Shown: positions 11,709 through 23,510, counted from the first letter of the stretch. The stretch is DNA of 64,000 bases from Asparagopsis taxiformis (GCA_030407315.1 JALQPE010002580.1:1-64000); one strand, 5' to 3'. Numbers and translations are program-made. The notes: a model not told the origin generated them from the sequence alone.

Positions 11709-14132
11709 TGTATTATACGTGGCAATTCCGAAATTGCAAATATTTACGTTTTCCGCGGAATTCGAATTTCGGCGGACACGACCGGCGACAGCAATGCACG
11801 AACATTGCTGGCGCATGCGCGCGCGCAACCGGCACACGTGTGCGACGAACGTACTGGCAACGGCCAACGGACCAACGGGTCCCTACGTGTGACCCACAAG
11901 GTCCTTTCCCATTCGGGGACGTTACGAGCAGTGTTTACACTGTAAAGCGATGCCATCGTGGCCATATAGGTATTGGCATCGTGCCGGGAGGGAAAGGGGA
12001 CAAGACAACGATCGGGCAACGTGCTCTAGTCTACGACTGACTTCTACGTTACGTATTACGTTTTCGCCTAACGAGGCTTCGTCTCCGTCGAGCTGCGTAC
12101 CCCCTACCCATCGCCACACGTGAGGCTGATCGCGTGTAGTGCCTACGGCTTGGTTGAGAGCGCCTCCGGTGACGTGCCACCTCGTTCGTTAACGTAGTCC
12201 ACGCGTGGATCGTTCGTCGTGACGCCCGTGTCTACCTGCTAACCTATTCTCTACCCTATCCTCTATCTGCTACCAAACATACAGTCAAAACACCAGCGGG
12301 TGGACTTATTCGTTTCGTTAAGGACAGCGTGTCCGTGGCTCGTACCAGCTACTTCTAGAACTAACGTTGTTCCACACTCACGTTTGAGCTTATGCACGCT
12401 CTGGCTCTCGTTAACGTAGAGATGTTCGCGTACATCGTTAAGTCGGTACATGCGGTACGAGACCACGTTATCGAATGCGAATAGCATCGTCGTATGCTCT
12501 GCCAACGCGTGGCAAGGTGGACCAAGGGCGTTCCCTGGTAAGCGTACCGCGTCGGCACGTTCGTTTTCGTGGACTCGCGTGTCCGTCGTGCCGAACGCAC
12601 CCAGCCACGAGATATACGCCTCTCGTGGCGTGGGAGCGCCCGTATCGAATTGTGCAGCTCGTGCTGCGTCCGCCGACCGCGCGTGGTCTGGCGTATCGTT
12701 AAAACGCAATTGCCTTCGTGGCGTCTCGTCGGGGTTGGCGATGGCTCGTTGCACTGTCGCCCCCCTTCCGTACGTTGTCGGGGTCGTCGGAACGGGTGTT
12801 GGTGGGTATCCTCCCGGAACGGCCGGGGAGGATTGCGAGTTATAGGCGCGCGAGCCTTCGTAATTCGGATCGCTTCCGCTCGGCGGGGCGGAACGCCCGG
12901 CGAAGATTTCGTTAAATACTACGACAAACGAGTCGAGTCTTCCCTCCACGTTGCAGAGGCGATTTCATAACTCTTTATTTTACCGTTCGAGGGTAGTCGT
13001 GCGTTCACGTAACGTAGAAGCTTCGCGCTCCGAGACTCCGAGTCTCTGTCTTACGGCTTCGTCGACGGCCGCGTCGCTCGCCCTTTCGATGTGACCTCGA
13101 AGGTCTTCGTACACTACACGCAGTGCCGTGGGAGTCACGTTCCCTTCATTGAGCTGACCGAGCGTTGCAGGGTCCATACCCAAGGACTAAAACGGAGTTA
13201 CCGTGCGTGGGAGTCGACCGATCTCCTCGATATCCGGCGGGATAGATAGATCGGTCGCGAATATCGCTTCTGCTGACAAGGCCACGTCGGCTTCGGCGTC
13301 CGCTGACGTCGGCAATGGTTGCTTGGGCGACGTGCTTGAATTCGACATAGCGTAATTCATAGACCGTAGTCTCTTAGCTCGTACCTAATTGTAACGTAAA
13401 GAACAATCAACCTCGATGGTTTTTGTCTTGCTCGTAGCAACTTCTAGGTCGAGAGACCAGTGTGAAACGACGTAGTTCTAGAAGTAGCAGGTACGAGCTA
13501 TGGACACGGTGCCCTTCGAACGAAACAACGAAACAGTGCCACCCGCTGGTGTTTGACTATATTTTGGTAGCAAAGAAAAGGGTATGGTAGATTAGGTTAG
13601 CAGGTAGACACGTGCGTCACGACTCAACGTTCCACGCGTGTTTCACGTTCGACAAACGAGGTGGCACGTCACCGGAGGCGCTCTCGACCAAACCCGTAGG
13701 CACGACACGCGATCAGCCTCACGTGTAGCGATGGGTATGGAGTGCGCGGCTCGACGGAAACGCAGCCTCGTTAGGCGAAAACGTAAAACGTAAACGTATA
13801 AGTCAGTCGAAGACTAGAGCCGTTGCTCGTTCTTGTGTTTGTCCTCTTTCCCTCCCGTCACGATGCCAATACCCATTTAGCCATGATGGAATCGCATTGC
13901 AGTGTAAACACTGTTCGTAACGTCCCCGAATGGGAAAGGACCTTGTGGGTCGCGCTTGTGGAACCGTTGGTCCGTTGGCCGCTTGCCAGTTCGTTCGCTG
14001 CACACGTGTGCCGATTGCGCGCGCGCATGCGTCAGCAATGCTCGTACATTGCTGTCGCCGGTCTTGTCTTCTGAAATTAGAATTCCGCGGAAATCGTAAA
14101 TATTTGCCATTTTCGAATTGGCCACGTATACT
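11709..14132. mobile_element. 2.4-kb element with about 670-bp terminal inverted repeats
   Basis: Left terminal repeat 11709-12375 pairs with 13460-14132 in reverse complement at clearly diverged identity. Shared landmarks include TATACGTGGC near the outer ends, GGGGACGTTACGA, CAGTGTTTACACTG and CTACTTCTAGAAC near the inner ends. The 1.08-kb middle holds a decayed frame on the minus strand. No transposase is recognised and I could not fix a target-site duplication. Non-autonomous element or local fold-back duplication are both possible. Confidence 0.7.
12263..13360 (-). pseudogene. Decayed 366-codon frame inside the inverted-repeat element
   Basis: One minus-strand frame runs from ATG at 13360 to a stop at 12263, interrupted by only three in-frame stops: TAG at 13189, TAA at 12982 and TGA at 12967. 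The part after the TAG is rich in Glu/Arg and looks coiled-coil-forming; the part after the TGA (228 codons) is Pro/Thr-rich at first and then mixed. Its end lies inside the left terminal repeat. No family is recognised. A multi-exon gene is possible, but no good GT-AG pair removes the stops. Confidence 0.45.
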
Positions 14133-15001
14133 ACAAAAATGGTAGTTGTGTTCTCGTTAGCAATCTCGGGGTAATTCTCACGGATCATCAGCTTGCGTAC
14201 ATTTTCATTTTATGTGATGTAGTCCATAACCGTCATAGAGGATTGCCACTTGGTGGCACAGGCTTGTCTTCGGAGGTGTTCAGGAGGATGGGCCGGATTT
14301 TTTGCTGTTAGGAGATCTTTTATCGCTTTCCACAGCATTTGTATAGGTCCGGACAGTGTGTCGTCGGTAAATTGCTCCATTATTTCAGGATAGAGAGAGT
14401 AGACACATCGAGTAGTTGTGCCTGAGTGTGTTTCTCTCGGTGCGCGCTGTTGATTGCAAGGTCTGGAGAGAGTGGAATGGGATGAAGGAGGTAGTCATTG
14501 ACTTGTTGTGCGTGTGCGAAGTGCTCCACACTTATTATCGAGGGGATAATTCGTGTGAGTCAGGAAGGGTATCTCCAGTTGATGATGGATTGGAGATGGG
14601 CGTGCGGCTTGGATGGGGGAGGGGGGTGAAGGATTCTGTGACATTGTGAGTGAGACGGGGTGGTGAATGTAGCCGGAGCGGGAAGTGTTGCGTCGCCGGA
14701 GCGGGAATTGTGTCACTGGAGAGATGGGTGGCGGGTGGGCTGCGCAGTGGAACGTCTGGGCCGATAACCTGTTGAAGAAGTCAGAGTCCTTGTCTTTATT
14801 CCTTGGAGACCATCGGCGGCTAGACGCTTAAGTAGTGTGATTATGCTGTAAGGCTAGTGTAAGAAGCGAGTTATTTGTCAATGCACGTATGCCAAAATTC
14901 GGCGCCGTACCAGCACCGCCCGCTTAGCAAAACTCGGCACAAAAATTCCCAAGGCATTTCCAAATATTCCCATATGGCAAATTGTCATATGGGAAATCGC
15001 C
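14133..15001. other. Unassigned intergenic DNA with a hairpin at 14967-14995
   Basis: No gene recognised. TTCCCATATG at 14967-14976 is perfectly complementary to CATATGGGAA at 14986-14995 (9-base loop), just outside the left breakpoint of the large palindrome. Confidence 0.6.
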
Positions 15002-15615
15002 TATTCAGACGCGAGATTGGTAGCGCATGTGTGACAATGCTTGCTCGCGATTGGATTTTTATACTTTCGCAGCCGCGTCTTTCTCCAGCCCGCTGCGTTT
15101 GTCCTTGTGCCCTCATGCGCATCGTCGTCTGACCGATTTTGCTCGTCGGCAGACACGGTTGTTGACGGCTCTACAGCGATGTGATCTGCTTGATACAGGG
15201 CGTCCAATGCCCAGTTGGTGCGCTGTTGAACGGCGTACGGCGCGTGTGGATGTATTGGCGGGTAGACGGACGCATTCTCGGCGATGGACAGAAGCGCTTC
15301 GGCGGGCACAAGGTTGTTGTTTTTGCCAGTGTAGGTTCGGAAGGAGGAGCAAGTGGCTTCGAGGTTGGACCCATGCAGATCGGGAGGACGTGCGCTGGCC
15401 TTGGATTTTCGATGCGCTGCAGCTTGTTGCCGTGAAATCGTGTACGTCTCATTTTCCGTTTCGTAATCGTTGCTGTTAATGGCCGCCGATGCAAATGGTA
15501 GCGGAGAATACGATTCCTGAGCGGCAGCTGTTGGCGCAGTCTGCAGTAAAATGTCGTCGCTGGTGCCGGGAGAAGTTGTCTTCCCAAAGATGGATAATAG
15601 TGCGTTGTTCACCAT
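15001..15615 (-). pseudogene. Truncated inverted copy of the CDCA7-like gene
   Basis: Codons 1-195 are identical to the intact gene at 25477-26781. The arm breakpoint at 15030 then replaces the remaining 239 residues by nine unrelated ones before a TAG at 15001. The break falls in the first Cys-X2-Cys pair of the zinc finger, so the whole finger and the C-terminal region are lost. The start ATG and upstream DNA lie within the duplicated arm, so the fragment could still be transcribed. Confidence 0.85.
15002..15025 (+). repeat. 24-bp copied segment at the palindrome breakpoint
   Basis: Identical to 16263-16286 inside the left arm and, inverted, to 24806-24829 in the right arm. It abuts the arm end (15030) and is not part of the mirror symmetry, so it looks like filler copied in during the rearrangement. 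Confidence 0.85.
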
Positions 15616-17581
15616 TCATTTGCAGCACGGCAGCAGATGCCAACAATAGAACAAGTCATGGAAAGAATGGGGAGCATGAAGCGACGACGTTGTGGAGCGT
15701 GAAATGCGATCGCTGTCTTGATAAAGAGGCGAACGGTGGTCGCATGATGGGTTTGGGCTGCTGTTCTTCTGTGAAACGGAAACATACTAGCTGGTGACCG
15801 GCACGACAACGGGAAGAAGAGAAGTCGACCGATAACATTGTAGTTGGTGATGCGAAATGTTTACTGTTCAATTCAACGGGCGGGATGGTGCGGGAGGAGT
15901 TTGCTTGCGAAACGAACGATGCACACATCATAATTATCTCGCGTCGCGAGCTGGTGTGCAATTGTTGTTGATAGTAATTAACTATTGATGCGATTAATGT
16001 GTAATTAATTTGGCACGGGACGGTTTGGCTGTCACAGGTTGCGCACCGTTCGCTGAAAGGCTTTTCTGAATTTGCGGAAATTTAAATTGAGCAGTTTCTG
16101 GTTGGCAGCTCTGCTCCTTCCATGTCGGATGATCATACAATCTTAACAGTCCCTTACAGTATTCCATTATAGAAAATTTAACCCGCCGTCTCACAACTGC
16201 TCTGTCGGATTATAGAATAGCTCACGAGACACCCATTATCATCAACATTCCACAGCGGCAAGTATTCAGACGCGAGATTGGTAGCGGACGTGCTGGCAAT
16301 TTTGGGCGGAAGAAGGGTGAGACAATGTTGAGAGCGAATAGGTCGGGTGTGTCACATTCCACTGCGCGCAACGACCGCAATTATGCTGCAACCGAGAACA
16401 GGCCGGAATCGTAGAGGGGAAGGTATACAGTGTTTTTTCACAGAGGACCTGTATGAATGGGGGTCGTCGCTCGGTCCATGGGCAGAGCGATGGGATATTG
16501 GAATTGGAAGAGGGAGTGAGCTGTACAAACAGTTGTACGAGTGATTCAGGAGGGTGCGAATCGTGCAACGTGAATCAATTCGAGGTCAATGTGGCTGGGT
16601 CAGCTGCAAGTTTGATTGCATTCTACGCGGGCGCCTGACCTTAGATTGGCGATCCTCCTGCTCGTTCTGACCAATGTCTATGTCGACCACGCTGCAGGTC
16701 GTCGTATTGCGCTTGAGAGGTACGTCGTGCGCGGTATACAATTTTAGATGGGCAACGACACAAGAGCCAGATGTGTGTAGAGCTTTGGGGTAGCCACGTG
16801 CTGTTGTCGCGTCATTGAATATAGAATCAGGGATGAAGGATGGGCCGAGTGCATGAGTGGAATTTGGGTCGTGTTAACGGAACAAGACGATTGCTTTGTT
16901 GTAATTCATGTGATGGGTGCTGACCATCAATTGGGAACAACATCATGGAAAGCCATACCGCCGCCTCTTGCTCCGCAATGCGTGCGCTGCAAGTAGCGCT
17001 GGCATGGCAGCCTGGAAAGGGTTGTTTCGTATTCACTCGATGGAGCCATGTTGGACGACCTGCACAGCACTGGGATTGATTGCGTGCTGAGTAATGGAGC
17101 AGAAGGGAAGAGCGAACAGTCGTCAAGTGCTGACGCTGCTCTGAGCAGTAGCACAGTAGAGTATGACAATTGAGCGCTGGTCAGTTTTCTGTTTCAAAAA
17201 AATTAGAAACAAATAAAATACTGTACTGGACGTTGCGTAAGTTGATCATTTGTTGCATGTGCTAATACGAGCCGAATCGGAAATCGTCATGCCGCAGCGC
17301 ACGATTCATGTGAAACAACTTTCGGAGGAGCGATCAATCGATAGGAAATGAGCTGCACCAAAGGAATTGCCATTGTGCACTCAATGGAGACACCAGAAAT
17401 ACTCCGCTCAAAGTACGATTTATTGTTATTGTTCGCAATGTATGCAGTACACAAATCGCTCGACATGAGGAGACATGGAGTCGTGCTCTGCTCTCCCACG
17501 ATCTAGCGAGCCATCCAAGCTATAGTAGCTCCTAAGATCCCTAATGTCTATAATCGAACATTGCCATAATAGTTTGGTGCA

Positions 17582-18286
17582 TTACAACCTGCAGATCTGC
17601 TCTACAAGCTTCTCAATGATGTTTGACAGCTCAATGACATTAATGAAGTCGTCAACCTCGAACACCAGGTCAGGATCTCCCCCAGCAATTCCCAACAGTG
17701 CATCTCTGTCCGGATTTGTTCCAGCTGCCACGGAGCACACTGTGCCACCAACGGCACGGAACTGGTCCGCACGTCGAATAGCGCTCGAGCCAATGTTGCT
17801 CCTTGCATCTCCGAGGAGAACAATCTTGTTGACTGGACCGCCGGCGTTGAACAGTTCAGCAAAGCAGAAGTTGATACCGCCGGCCACGAACGACTGCCCG
17901 AAGAGTTGTCTCGTTCTATCGACTGCCGGGATGAACCCGAAATCGTTTGTGGTAAATTCAGAAATAGCCCTGGTGCCAGTAGAGTATTGGACGGCTGCCA
18001 ATCCGACAGGGTCAGTGGCAGCAATAATCGATACAATATCTGTTACAAAGTTCAGTTCAGATCTGAACTGTGTCGAGTTGATTGAGCCACTTCCGTCAAC
18101 AGCAAAACAAACATTGGCATTGCATCCACCAGAACTCACAATGCGGTCACGAAGGTCAATTGCAGCGGAAGAACTGATAATCTTCGTTTGTACCTGTTGT
18201 TTCGCCGAAGTGCTGATGCCATGCACAGCAGCAGCATTTGCAGAGGCACACAGGACAGCCAGAAGTACAAAGGCGAAAGCGTTCAT
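17582..18286 (-). CDS. Secreted von Willebrand factor A-domain protein, left copy
   Basis: 234 residues with a hydrophobic signal peptide (about 1-19, ending ASANA) and one vWA domain (about 56-232). The vWA domain is a Rossmann-like ligand-binding fold; the metal-site motif DGSGS is at 64-68 and the second acidic loop at about 160. The usual metal-binding Thr region instead reads GGINFCF (136-142), also present in the paralogue at 20538, so metal binding may be altered. Likely role: extracellular or cell-wall adhesion protein (inference). Identical to 22806-23510. A TATAAG box lies at 18398-18403, about 112 bp upstream. The antisense frame 17544-18323 is a shadow. Confidence 0.9.
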   Translation of the reverse strand: MNAFAFVLLAVLCASANAAAVHGISTSAKQQVQTKIISSSAAIDLRDRIVSSGGCNANVCFAVDGSGSINSTQFRSELNFVTDIVSIIAATDPVGLAAVQYSTGTRAISEFTTNDFGFIPAVDRTRQLFGQSFVAGGINFCFAELFNAGGPVNKIVLLGDARSNIGSSAIRRADQFRAVGGTVCSVAAGTNPDRDALLGIAGGDPDLVFEVDDFINVIELSNIIEKLVEQICRL

Positions 18287-18393
18287 TTTGTTGAGACGTG
18301 TGGTAGGAGGCCTAGTTGTTTGAGAAGAACCTGATTGAGTGGGAGATGAACTGCCGAGTTTGAGTGTGTTGTAACCGAAGTACTCGATGAGGT

Positions 18394-18408
18394 TGCACTT
18401 ATATGCTC
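18394..18408 (-). promoter_or_regulatory. TATA box of the left vWA gene
   Basis: Minus-strand GCATATAAG, the mirror of 22687-22694. Confidence 0.6.
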
Positions 18409-18893
18409 ATCAGGGTGGCCAAAGTGAGGATGTGAGAGGTAGACGGAGAGGTAGACGGATGCCGCCAGCACGATGGAAGGCGGATAGTGGAGTGCACGAA
18501 TCAATGTTTGGTTTGGTTTGGCTTGATCCGTCTTGGCATTGCTGCAGAATGGGGCAAAGAATGATTCACATTTCAATGATGCAAGTTCTAAAAAGTGTTG
18601 ATCAGATTCACACTAGTTGAGTGGATGGTACATGTTTGTTTGTTCAGGAGATAGTCTAATCGACTTGAGCATTGTTGGGATAGGAGAAAACGCAAAGCAA
18701 TACAACGAGGCTGGAAATGAATCTAATCTGCAGTGTCAGGTAGGTACCACTGGGGTAGTCATACTCGGGTACAAGTGTAGATAACTCCAGCTACTCAGAT
18801 TCAACTCCCAGCTTTGTTTTTCTCTGTTGAACGAGACCCTTACTGTCGTGATGAATGTATGAATTTTGTGGAACCTGTTGGGCAAAAAGAATA

Positions 18894-21800
18894 GTTTGCC
18901 AGACCCTGGAGGATACAGAAGCATAGACTGAAATTCTATGTTTATCACTAGGGGATATTGAACATGCTCCATCATCGACAAATCGGGAAGGCAAAAATAT
19001 ACCAATGAAGACTGAGAATCAGAGTTTGGGTTGGGGAAATAGATATCTAATTTCTAGATTCCACTACTCGCTCGATTTCCTGTTTCCAAGCCTACAAATG
19101 TCACGAAACATTATGACAACTATACAATAATACCGTCGGAGGGGAATCAACCTTATTTGAGCCCTCTGGCCATGTGGTCCAATGGTTTTTCTTTCTGGCT
19201 CAGTGCTGCTCCGCTCAGAACATTAGGGGGGGGGTTCGAAAGTCAGACCTTTACACGTACTCCTGCCCATTCCACTGAGAAGCAGTAGATCCAGGAAATC
19301 GGGAACTAACAGTTTCCAGTCTGCTGCCAGATGCACTGCTCACGGTAGAATGCCGCCTGTCGTTAGTAAGTGATAATAGTATCGCCTTCCATAACACAGT
19401 GCCTGATTGATGGTCAGCATAGATAACCAACTAAATAAACAACAGCTGATGGCATGAATTACAACGAATCAAATAATCAGAACGTTTCATATATAGAACT
19501 TTTGAGTGTCTCCTAAGAGGATGTTCAAGTATTATGCCTAAATCCCATCTCTAGAGCACTCCCAAATATAACATTTTCAAGGTCTAAATTTGTCTATGAT
19601 ACTGGAAGGCAGCAAGGCTAACGTTTGTTCAGAGACTTTAGGGTAAATGACTCTAGTAATAAACGTAGTAGAATACATTTGAGTCCGCAGTCGACAATAG
19701 ATAATTTGGGATATTGTCAATATCTGTTCGTGCTTGTAACCAGTTCATTTCATTGCAGAGCATTCATTACTCGATGTGTAACAAATAGTTGCATCTCTCT
19801 CCATGTGCTGCCATACAGCACGGTCAAAACTGTTTAAATTCTTTCCGTAAGTACAAGAAGCTGAAATTATTCCAGCTACAAGCTACTACGAACCGTATAG
19901 ATACACGAATAACATGTACTGTGTGTAAATATCTGGTTCATAATCAGCTCATTATATTGAATAGAGTAGTACATCAGATAGAGAATGAGGCATCGCACAA
20001 AGGAAAGAGAGCAACCCACTGGTGCATTCATGAATCAAACCAGTGGAAACAACCTACAACTTGTGTCAGCCAGAGCAAAGCTGATCCATATTCATCTCAG
20101 AAACAGGCCTTTGTCTCCAATGTCAAGAGTACACGATTGTCACCGGCTGACTACCTCCAGGGGAACCAAATGACAGCTTTCCATACCGGTCAGAATGAGA
20201 ATAGCTGGAATACAGGTAGACACTAGCGTTTTTTTTGGTGCGAGTATTGGAGCGGGGCCGAAATATAATTGCAAGTAACCTCGGGTATGCAGTTTACCAT
20301 GCTTTCTCAGCCCTGTTGAATATTACGATGAATTGGTTTATTTTTCTAGCTTGCCAGGATGATAGTAGCTATAGAAGTCACACGGATAATGGTTACCAAC
20401 CGGATATCTCCGTTTGCCATGCCGGTGTCATTCAAAACATTCACTGACAACTTTGACGGGGTACTACTATAAGACTGAACGAATACCATCAAGGCACTTC
20501 AGTATCAGTCCATCATTAGATTTAGCACACATCCTGATTACTCGCAGAGTGCACGAGCAAGCATGGTGGTTATCTCGTTTACCTCGACTTCTGACCCATT
20601 TGAGATCGAGAACAAGTTTTCCGCCTTTCCCCCAGCTATTTGCAGCAACACATCAGTGTTCTGGGATGTTCCTACGCCAACAGCGAATACTTTTCCATCT
20701 GCAGCCCTAAATTCATCTGCTCGCTCTCCAGGGTCAGTTCCGAGTGTTGACTGTCCATTGCCAAGCACAACGATTCTTTTTCCTCTTGTGTTCCTATCAA
20801 ATAGCTCATTGAAACAAAAGTTGATGCCGCCAGTCGGAAACGATTCTGGAGCAGAAGCCTGAATTGCAGAACGTACTGCAGATATAAAGTTCCTTCTCTG
20901 TGTACTGAAAGAACTGATCGTTTGAGTACCGGCGGAAAACTGCACGGCTGCGAGTCCAAGTCGGCCTACCCGGAATAGCTGAGCAAGGCGGCGAACGGTT
21001 CGAATCACTGTGAATTTCTGATCTTCGAACTCCTCCGATGTTATCGAAGAACTTGCATCTAGAGCAAAGCACAGGTTGATGTTGCAGAACGGTCTGGTAC
21101 CGGCCTGATTGCTATTCGAATTTCCAGGTGCTCCAGTTGGTCTTCCTTGGGCCGACGTATGAACGAACATCAACACAAAAAGGGCAGTTGAAAAAAGCCA
21201 ATGATAGGGCTTCATAGTGAGAGTGAAACGGATACCTTTCGCGCAAATCTGAGAGTCAACCAAGTTGGTAGCAGAAATTGTAGTAGTGCTCTCCAGCCAG
21301 CAGGGTTGCTGCTTGATTTAAGGCAGAATATTGTAGTCTACTTCAACAGAGGCTGACGTTAACATAATTTACCATCCGTCATCACACTTGTTACCAACTC
21401 GCTTTGGACGCGTGGGATCAAAAAGTCTAGATCTCCTTTCCATTTGTAGAAACGAAGGTTCCTCTATCATTTTTTGGTATGAGGCCCGAATACAACTGAA
21501 TGGTCCTGATCCGCACTGTCGCTAAGAATATGTTACCGACGGATAGAGACGTGATGGAATGTTGACAATGAAAACGAAAATAGTCTTAGCTGGACACAAA
21601 TATAACAATATATTGGGTATCATATACCCAGATGCCACGAAACCTTCATCAGCAGATAAACTATACATTTGGCTTGGCATGCATTGCATAGTTGTGAAAT
21701 TACTCATCAATATCATTTGGTCTTCTGAGATTCTTCGCTGCTGTCAACAACTGTAATTTCGAGACCCTAAAAATATAGATTTCCTACCTTCGAATTGTGG

Positions 21801-22198
21801 AACTTGTGTTCCCCGTGCAGACACGCTCAAGAGGATACCAAAAAGCATGTTGAACCATGAGACCATCAGAATATTTGACGCCTGGGAGAATATCTACTTT
21901 TTTGCAGAGGAAGCGGAACTGGCCATGTTAGGTTGTGTGGGATGGTAAACGATTCGTGGCAAAGATTTGCGATCAGATATCTGCATCGATGTTCTGCATT
22001 TGTTTGTACCATTTATGAATCACGAAACGGGGAACCGTGTGTCTACAACTTAGCATAATGAGATGTCAATTTCCTACTACATCAGCAATAGAGGACAACA
22101 ATTTTCCCTGATATTTAGCTACAACGGACATTCTCACCGATATGAGCATCCTTCCACTTCTCTGACATTCATGAACAAACAATCATAGGTTGTTTAGA
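18894..22198. other. Spacer of the 11-kb palindrome
   Basis: 3305 bp of unique sequence between the identical arms. Its only convincing gene is the vWA paralogue (20538-21215). 18894-20537 and 21216-22198 are AT-rich with no supported gene. The symmetry axis is at 20546. Confidence 0.85.
20538..21215 (-). CDS. Secreted von Willebrand factor A-domain protein, diverged paralogue
   Basis: 225 residues from the ATG at 21215, chosen because it begins a clear signal peptide (about 1-23, ending SAQG); the open frame extends further upstream without that feature. One vWA domain spans about 47-223, with DASSS at 53-57, the family signature TGGINFCFNEL at about 128-138 and an acidic/Asn loop near 152. 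It shares domain order, size and the GGINFCF signature with the two identical copies but is clearly diverged, so the three genes descend from an older tandem duplication plus a recent inversion-duplication. It lies on the palindrome axis. Likely extracellular. Confidence 0.88.
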   Translation of the reverse strand: MKPYHWLFSTALFVLMFVHTSAQGRPTGAPGNSNSNQAGTRPFCNINLCFALDASSSITSEEFEDQKFTVIRTVRRLAQLFRVGRLGLAAVQFSAGTQTISSFSTQRRNFISAVRSAIQASAPESFPTGGINFCFNELFDRNTRGKRIVVLGNGQSTLGTDPGERADEFRAADGKVFAVGVGTSQNTDVLLQIAGGKAENLFSISNGSEVEVNEITTMLARALCE

Positions 22199-22686
22199 TA
22201 TTCTTTTTGCCCAACAGGTTCCACAAAATTCATACATTCATCACGACAGTAAGGGTCTCGTTCAACAGAGAAAAACAAAGCTGGGAGTTGAATCTGAGTA
22301 GCTGGAGTTATCTACACTTGTACCCGAGTATGACTACCCCAGTGGTACCTACCTGACACTGCAGATTAGATTCATTTCCAGCCTCGTTGTATTGCTTTGC
22401 GTTTTCTCCTATCCCAACAATGCTCAAGTCGATTAGACTATCTCCTGAACAAACAAACATGTACCATCCACTCAACTAGTGTGAATCTGATCAACACTTT
22501 TTAGAACTTGCATCATTGAAATGTGAATCATTCTTTGCCCCATTCTGCAGCAATGCCAAGACGGATCAAGCCAAACCAAACCAAACATTGATTCGTGCAC
22601 TCCACTATCCGCCTTCCATCGTGCTGGCGGCATCCGTCTACCTCTCCGTCTACCTCTCACATCCTCACTTTGGCCACCCTGATGAG

Positions 22687-22696
22687 CATATAAGTG
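22687..22696 (+). promoter_or_regulatory. TATA box of the right vWA gene
   Basis: TATAAG at 22689-22694, 112 bp before the ATG. Confidence 0.6.
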
Positions 22697-22805
22697 CAAC
22701 CTCATCGAGTACTTCGGTTACAACACACTCAAACTCGGCAGTTCATCTCCCACTCAATCAGGTTCTTCTCAAACAACTAGGCCTCCTACCACACGTCTCA
22801 ACAAA

Positions 22806-23510
22806 ATGAACGCTTTCGCCTTTGTACTTCTGGCTGTCCTGTGTGCCTCTGCAAATGCTGCTGCTGTGCATGGCATCAGCACTTCGGCGAAACAACAGGT
22901 ACAAACGAAGATTATCAGTTCTTCCGCTGCAATTGACCTTCGTGACCGCATTGTGAGTTCTGGTGGATGCAATGCCAATGTTTGTTTTGCTGTTGACGGA
23001 AGTGGCTCAATCAACTCGACACAGTTCAGATCTGAACTGAACTTTGTAACAGATATTGTATCGATTATTGCTGCCACTGACCCTGTCGGATTGGCAGCCG
23101 TCCAATACTCTACTGGCACCAGGGCTATTTCTGAATTTACCACAAACGATTTCGGGTTCATCCCGGCAGTCGATAGAACGAGACAACTCTTCGGGCAGTC
23201 GTTCGTGGCCGGCGGTATCAACTTCTGCTTTGCTGAACTGTTCAACGCCGGCGGTCCAGTCAACAAGATTGTTCTCCTCGGAGATGCAAGGAGCAACATT
23301 GGCTCGAGCGCTATTCGACGTGCGGACCAGTTCCGTGCCGTTGGTGGCACAGTGTGCTCCGTGGCAGCTGGAACAAATCCGGACAGAGATGCACTGTTGG
23401 GAATTGCTGGGGGAGATCCTGACCTGGTGTTCGAGGTTGACGACTTCATTAATGTCATTGAGCTGTCAAACATCATTGAGAAGCTTGTAGAGCAGATCTG
23501 CAGGTTGTAA
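22806..23510 (+). CDS. Secreted von Willebrand factor A-domain protein, right copy
   Basis: Identical 234-residue product to 17582-18286: signal peptide about 1-19, vWA domain about 56-232 with DGSGS at 64-68 and the unusual GGINFCF at 136-142. The promoter region and roughly 600 bp upstream are also duplicated, so both copies should be regulated alike and dosage may have doubled. This is probably the ancestral copy, because its arm continues into an unbroken gene. Adhesion or cell-wall function is inferred from the family. Confidence 0.9.
   Translation: MNAFAFVLLAVLCASANAAAVHGISTSAKQQVQTKIISSSAAIDLRDRIVSSGGCNANVCFAVDGSGSINSTQFRSELNFVTDIVSIIAATDPVGLAAVQYSTGTRAISEFTTNDFGFIPAVDRTRQLFGQSFVAGGINFCFAELFNAGGPVNKIVLLGDARSNIGSSAIRRADQFRAVGGTVCSVAAGTNPDRDALLGIAGGDPDLVFEVDDFINVIELSNIIEKLVEQICRL

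Larger units (their letters stand above)
15030..18893 (+). repeat. Left arm of an 11-kb palindrome (3864 bp)
   Basis: Exact-looking reverse complement of 22199-26062. Every paired landmark sums to 41092 (for example 17582+23510, 15615+25477, 16266+24826), so there are no indels, and every translation I compared between the arms is identical. The arm holds one vWA gene and a truncated CDCA7-like gene copy. At 15001-15030 the match ends inside the coding region that continues intact in the right copy, so the left arm is the derived, inverted duplicate. Confidence 0.95.

Noticed and set aside
17544..18323. 259-codon + frame (mirror at 22769-23548)
   Set aside because: It is antisense to the vWA gene; the opposite frame has the signal peptide, vWA motif and TATA box.
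19161..19245. tRNA-like A box (TGGTCCAATGG) and B-box-like GGTTCGAA
   Set aside because: Acceptor and T stems do not pair and the B box is imperfect; at best a tRNA remnant or SINE head.
19789..20226. 145-codon + frame in the palindrome spacer
   Set aside because: No domain or composition bias; overlaps AT-rich non-coding-looking DNA.
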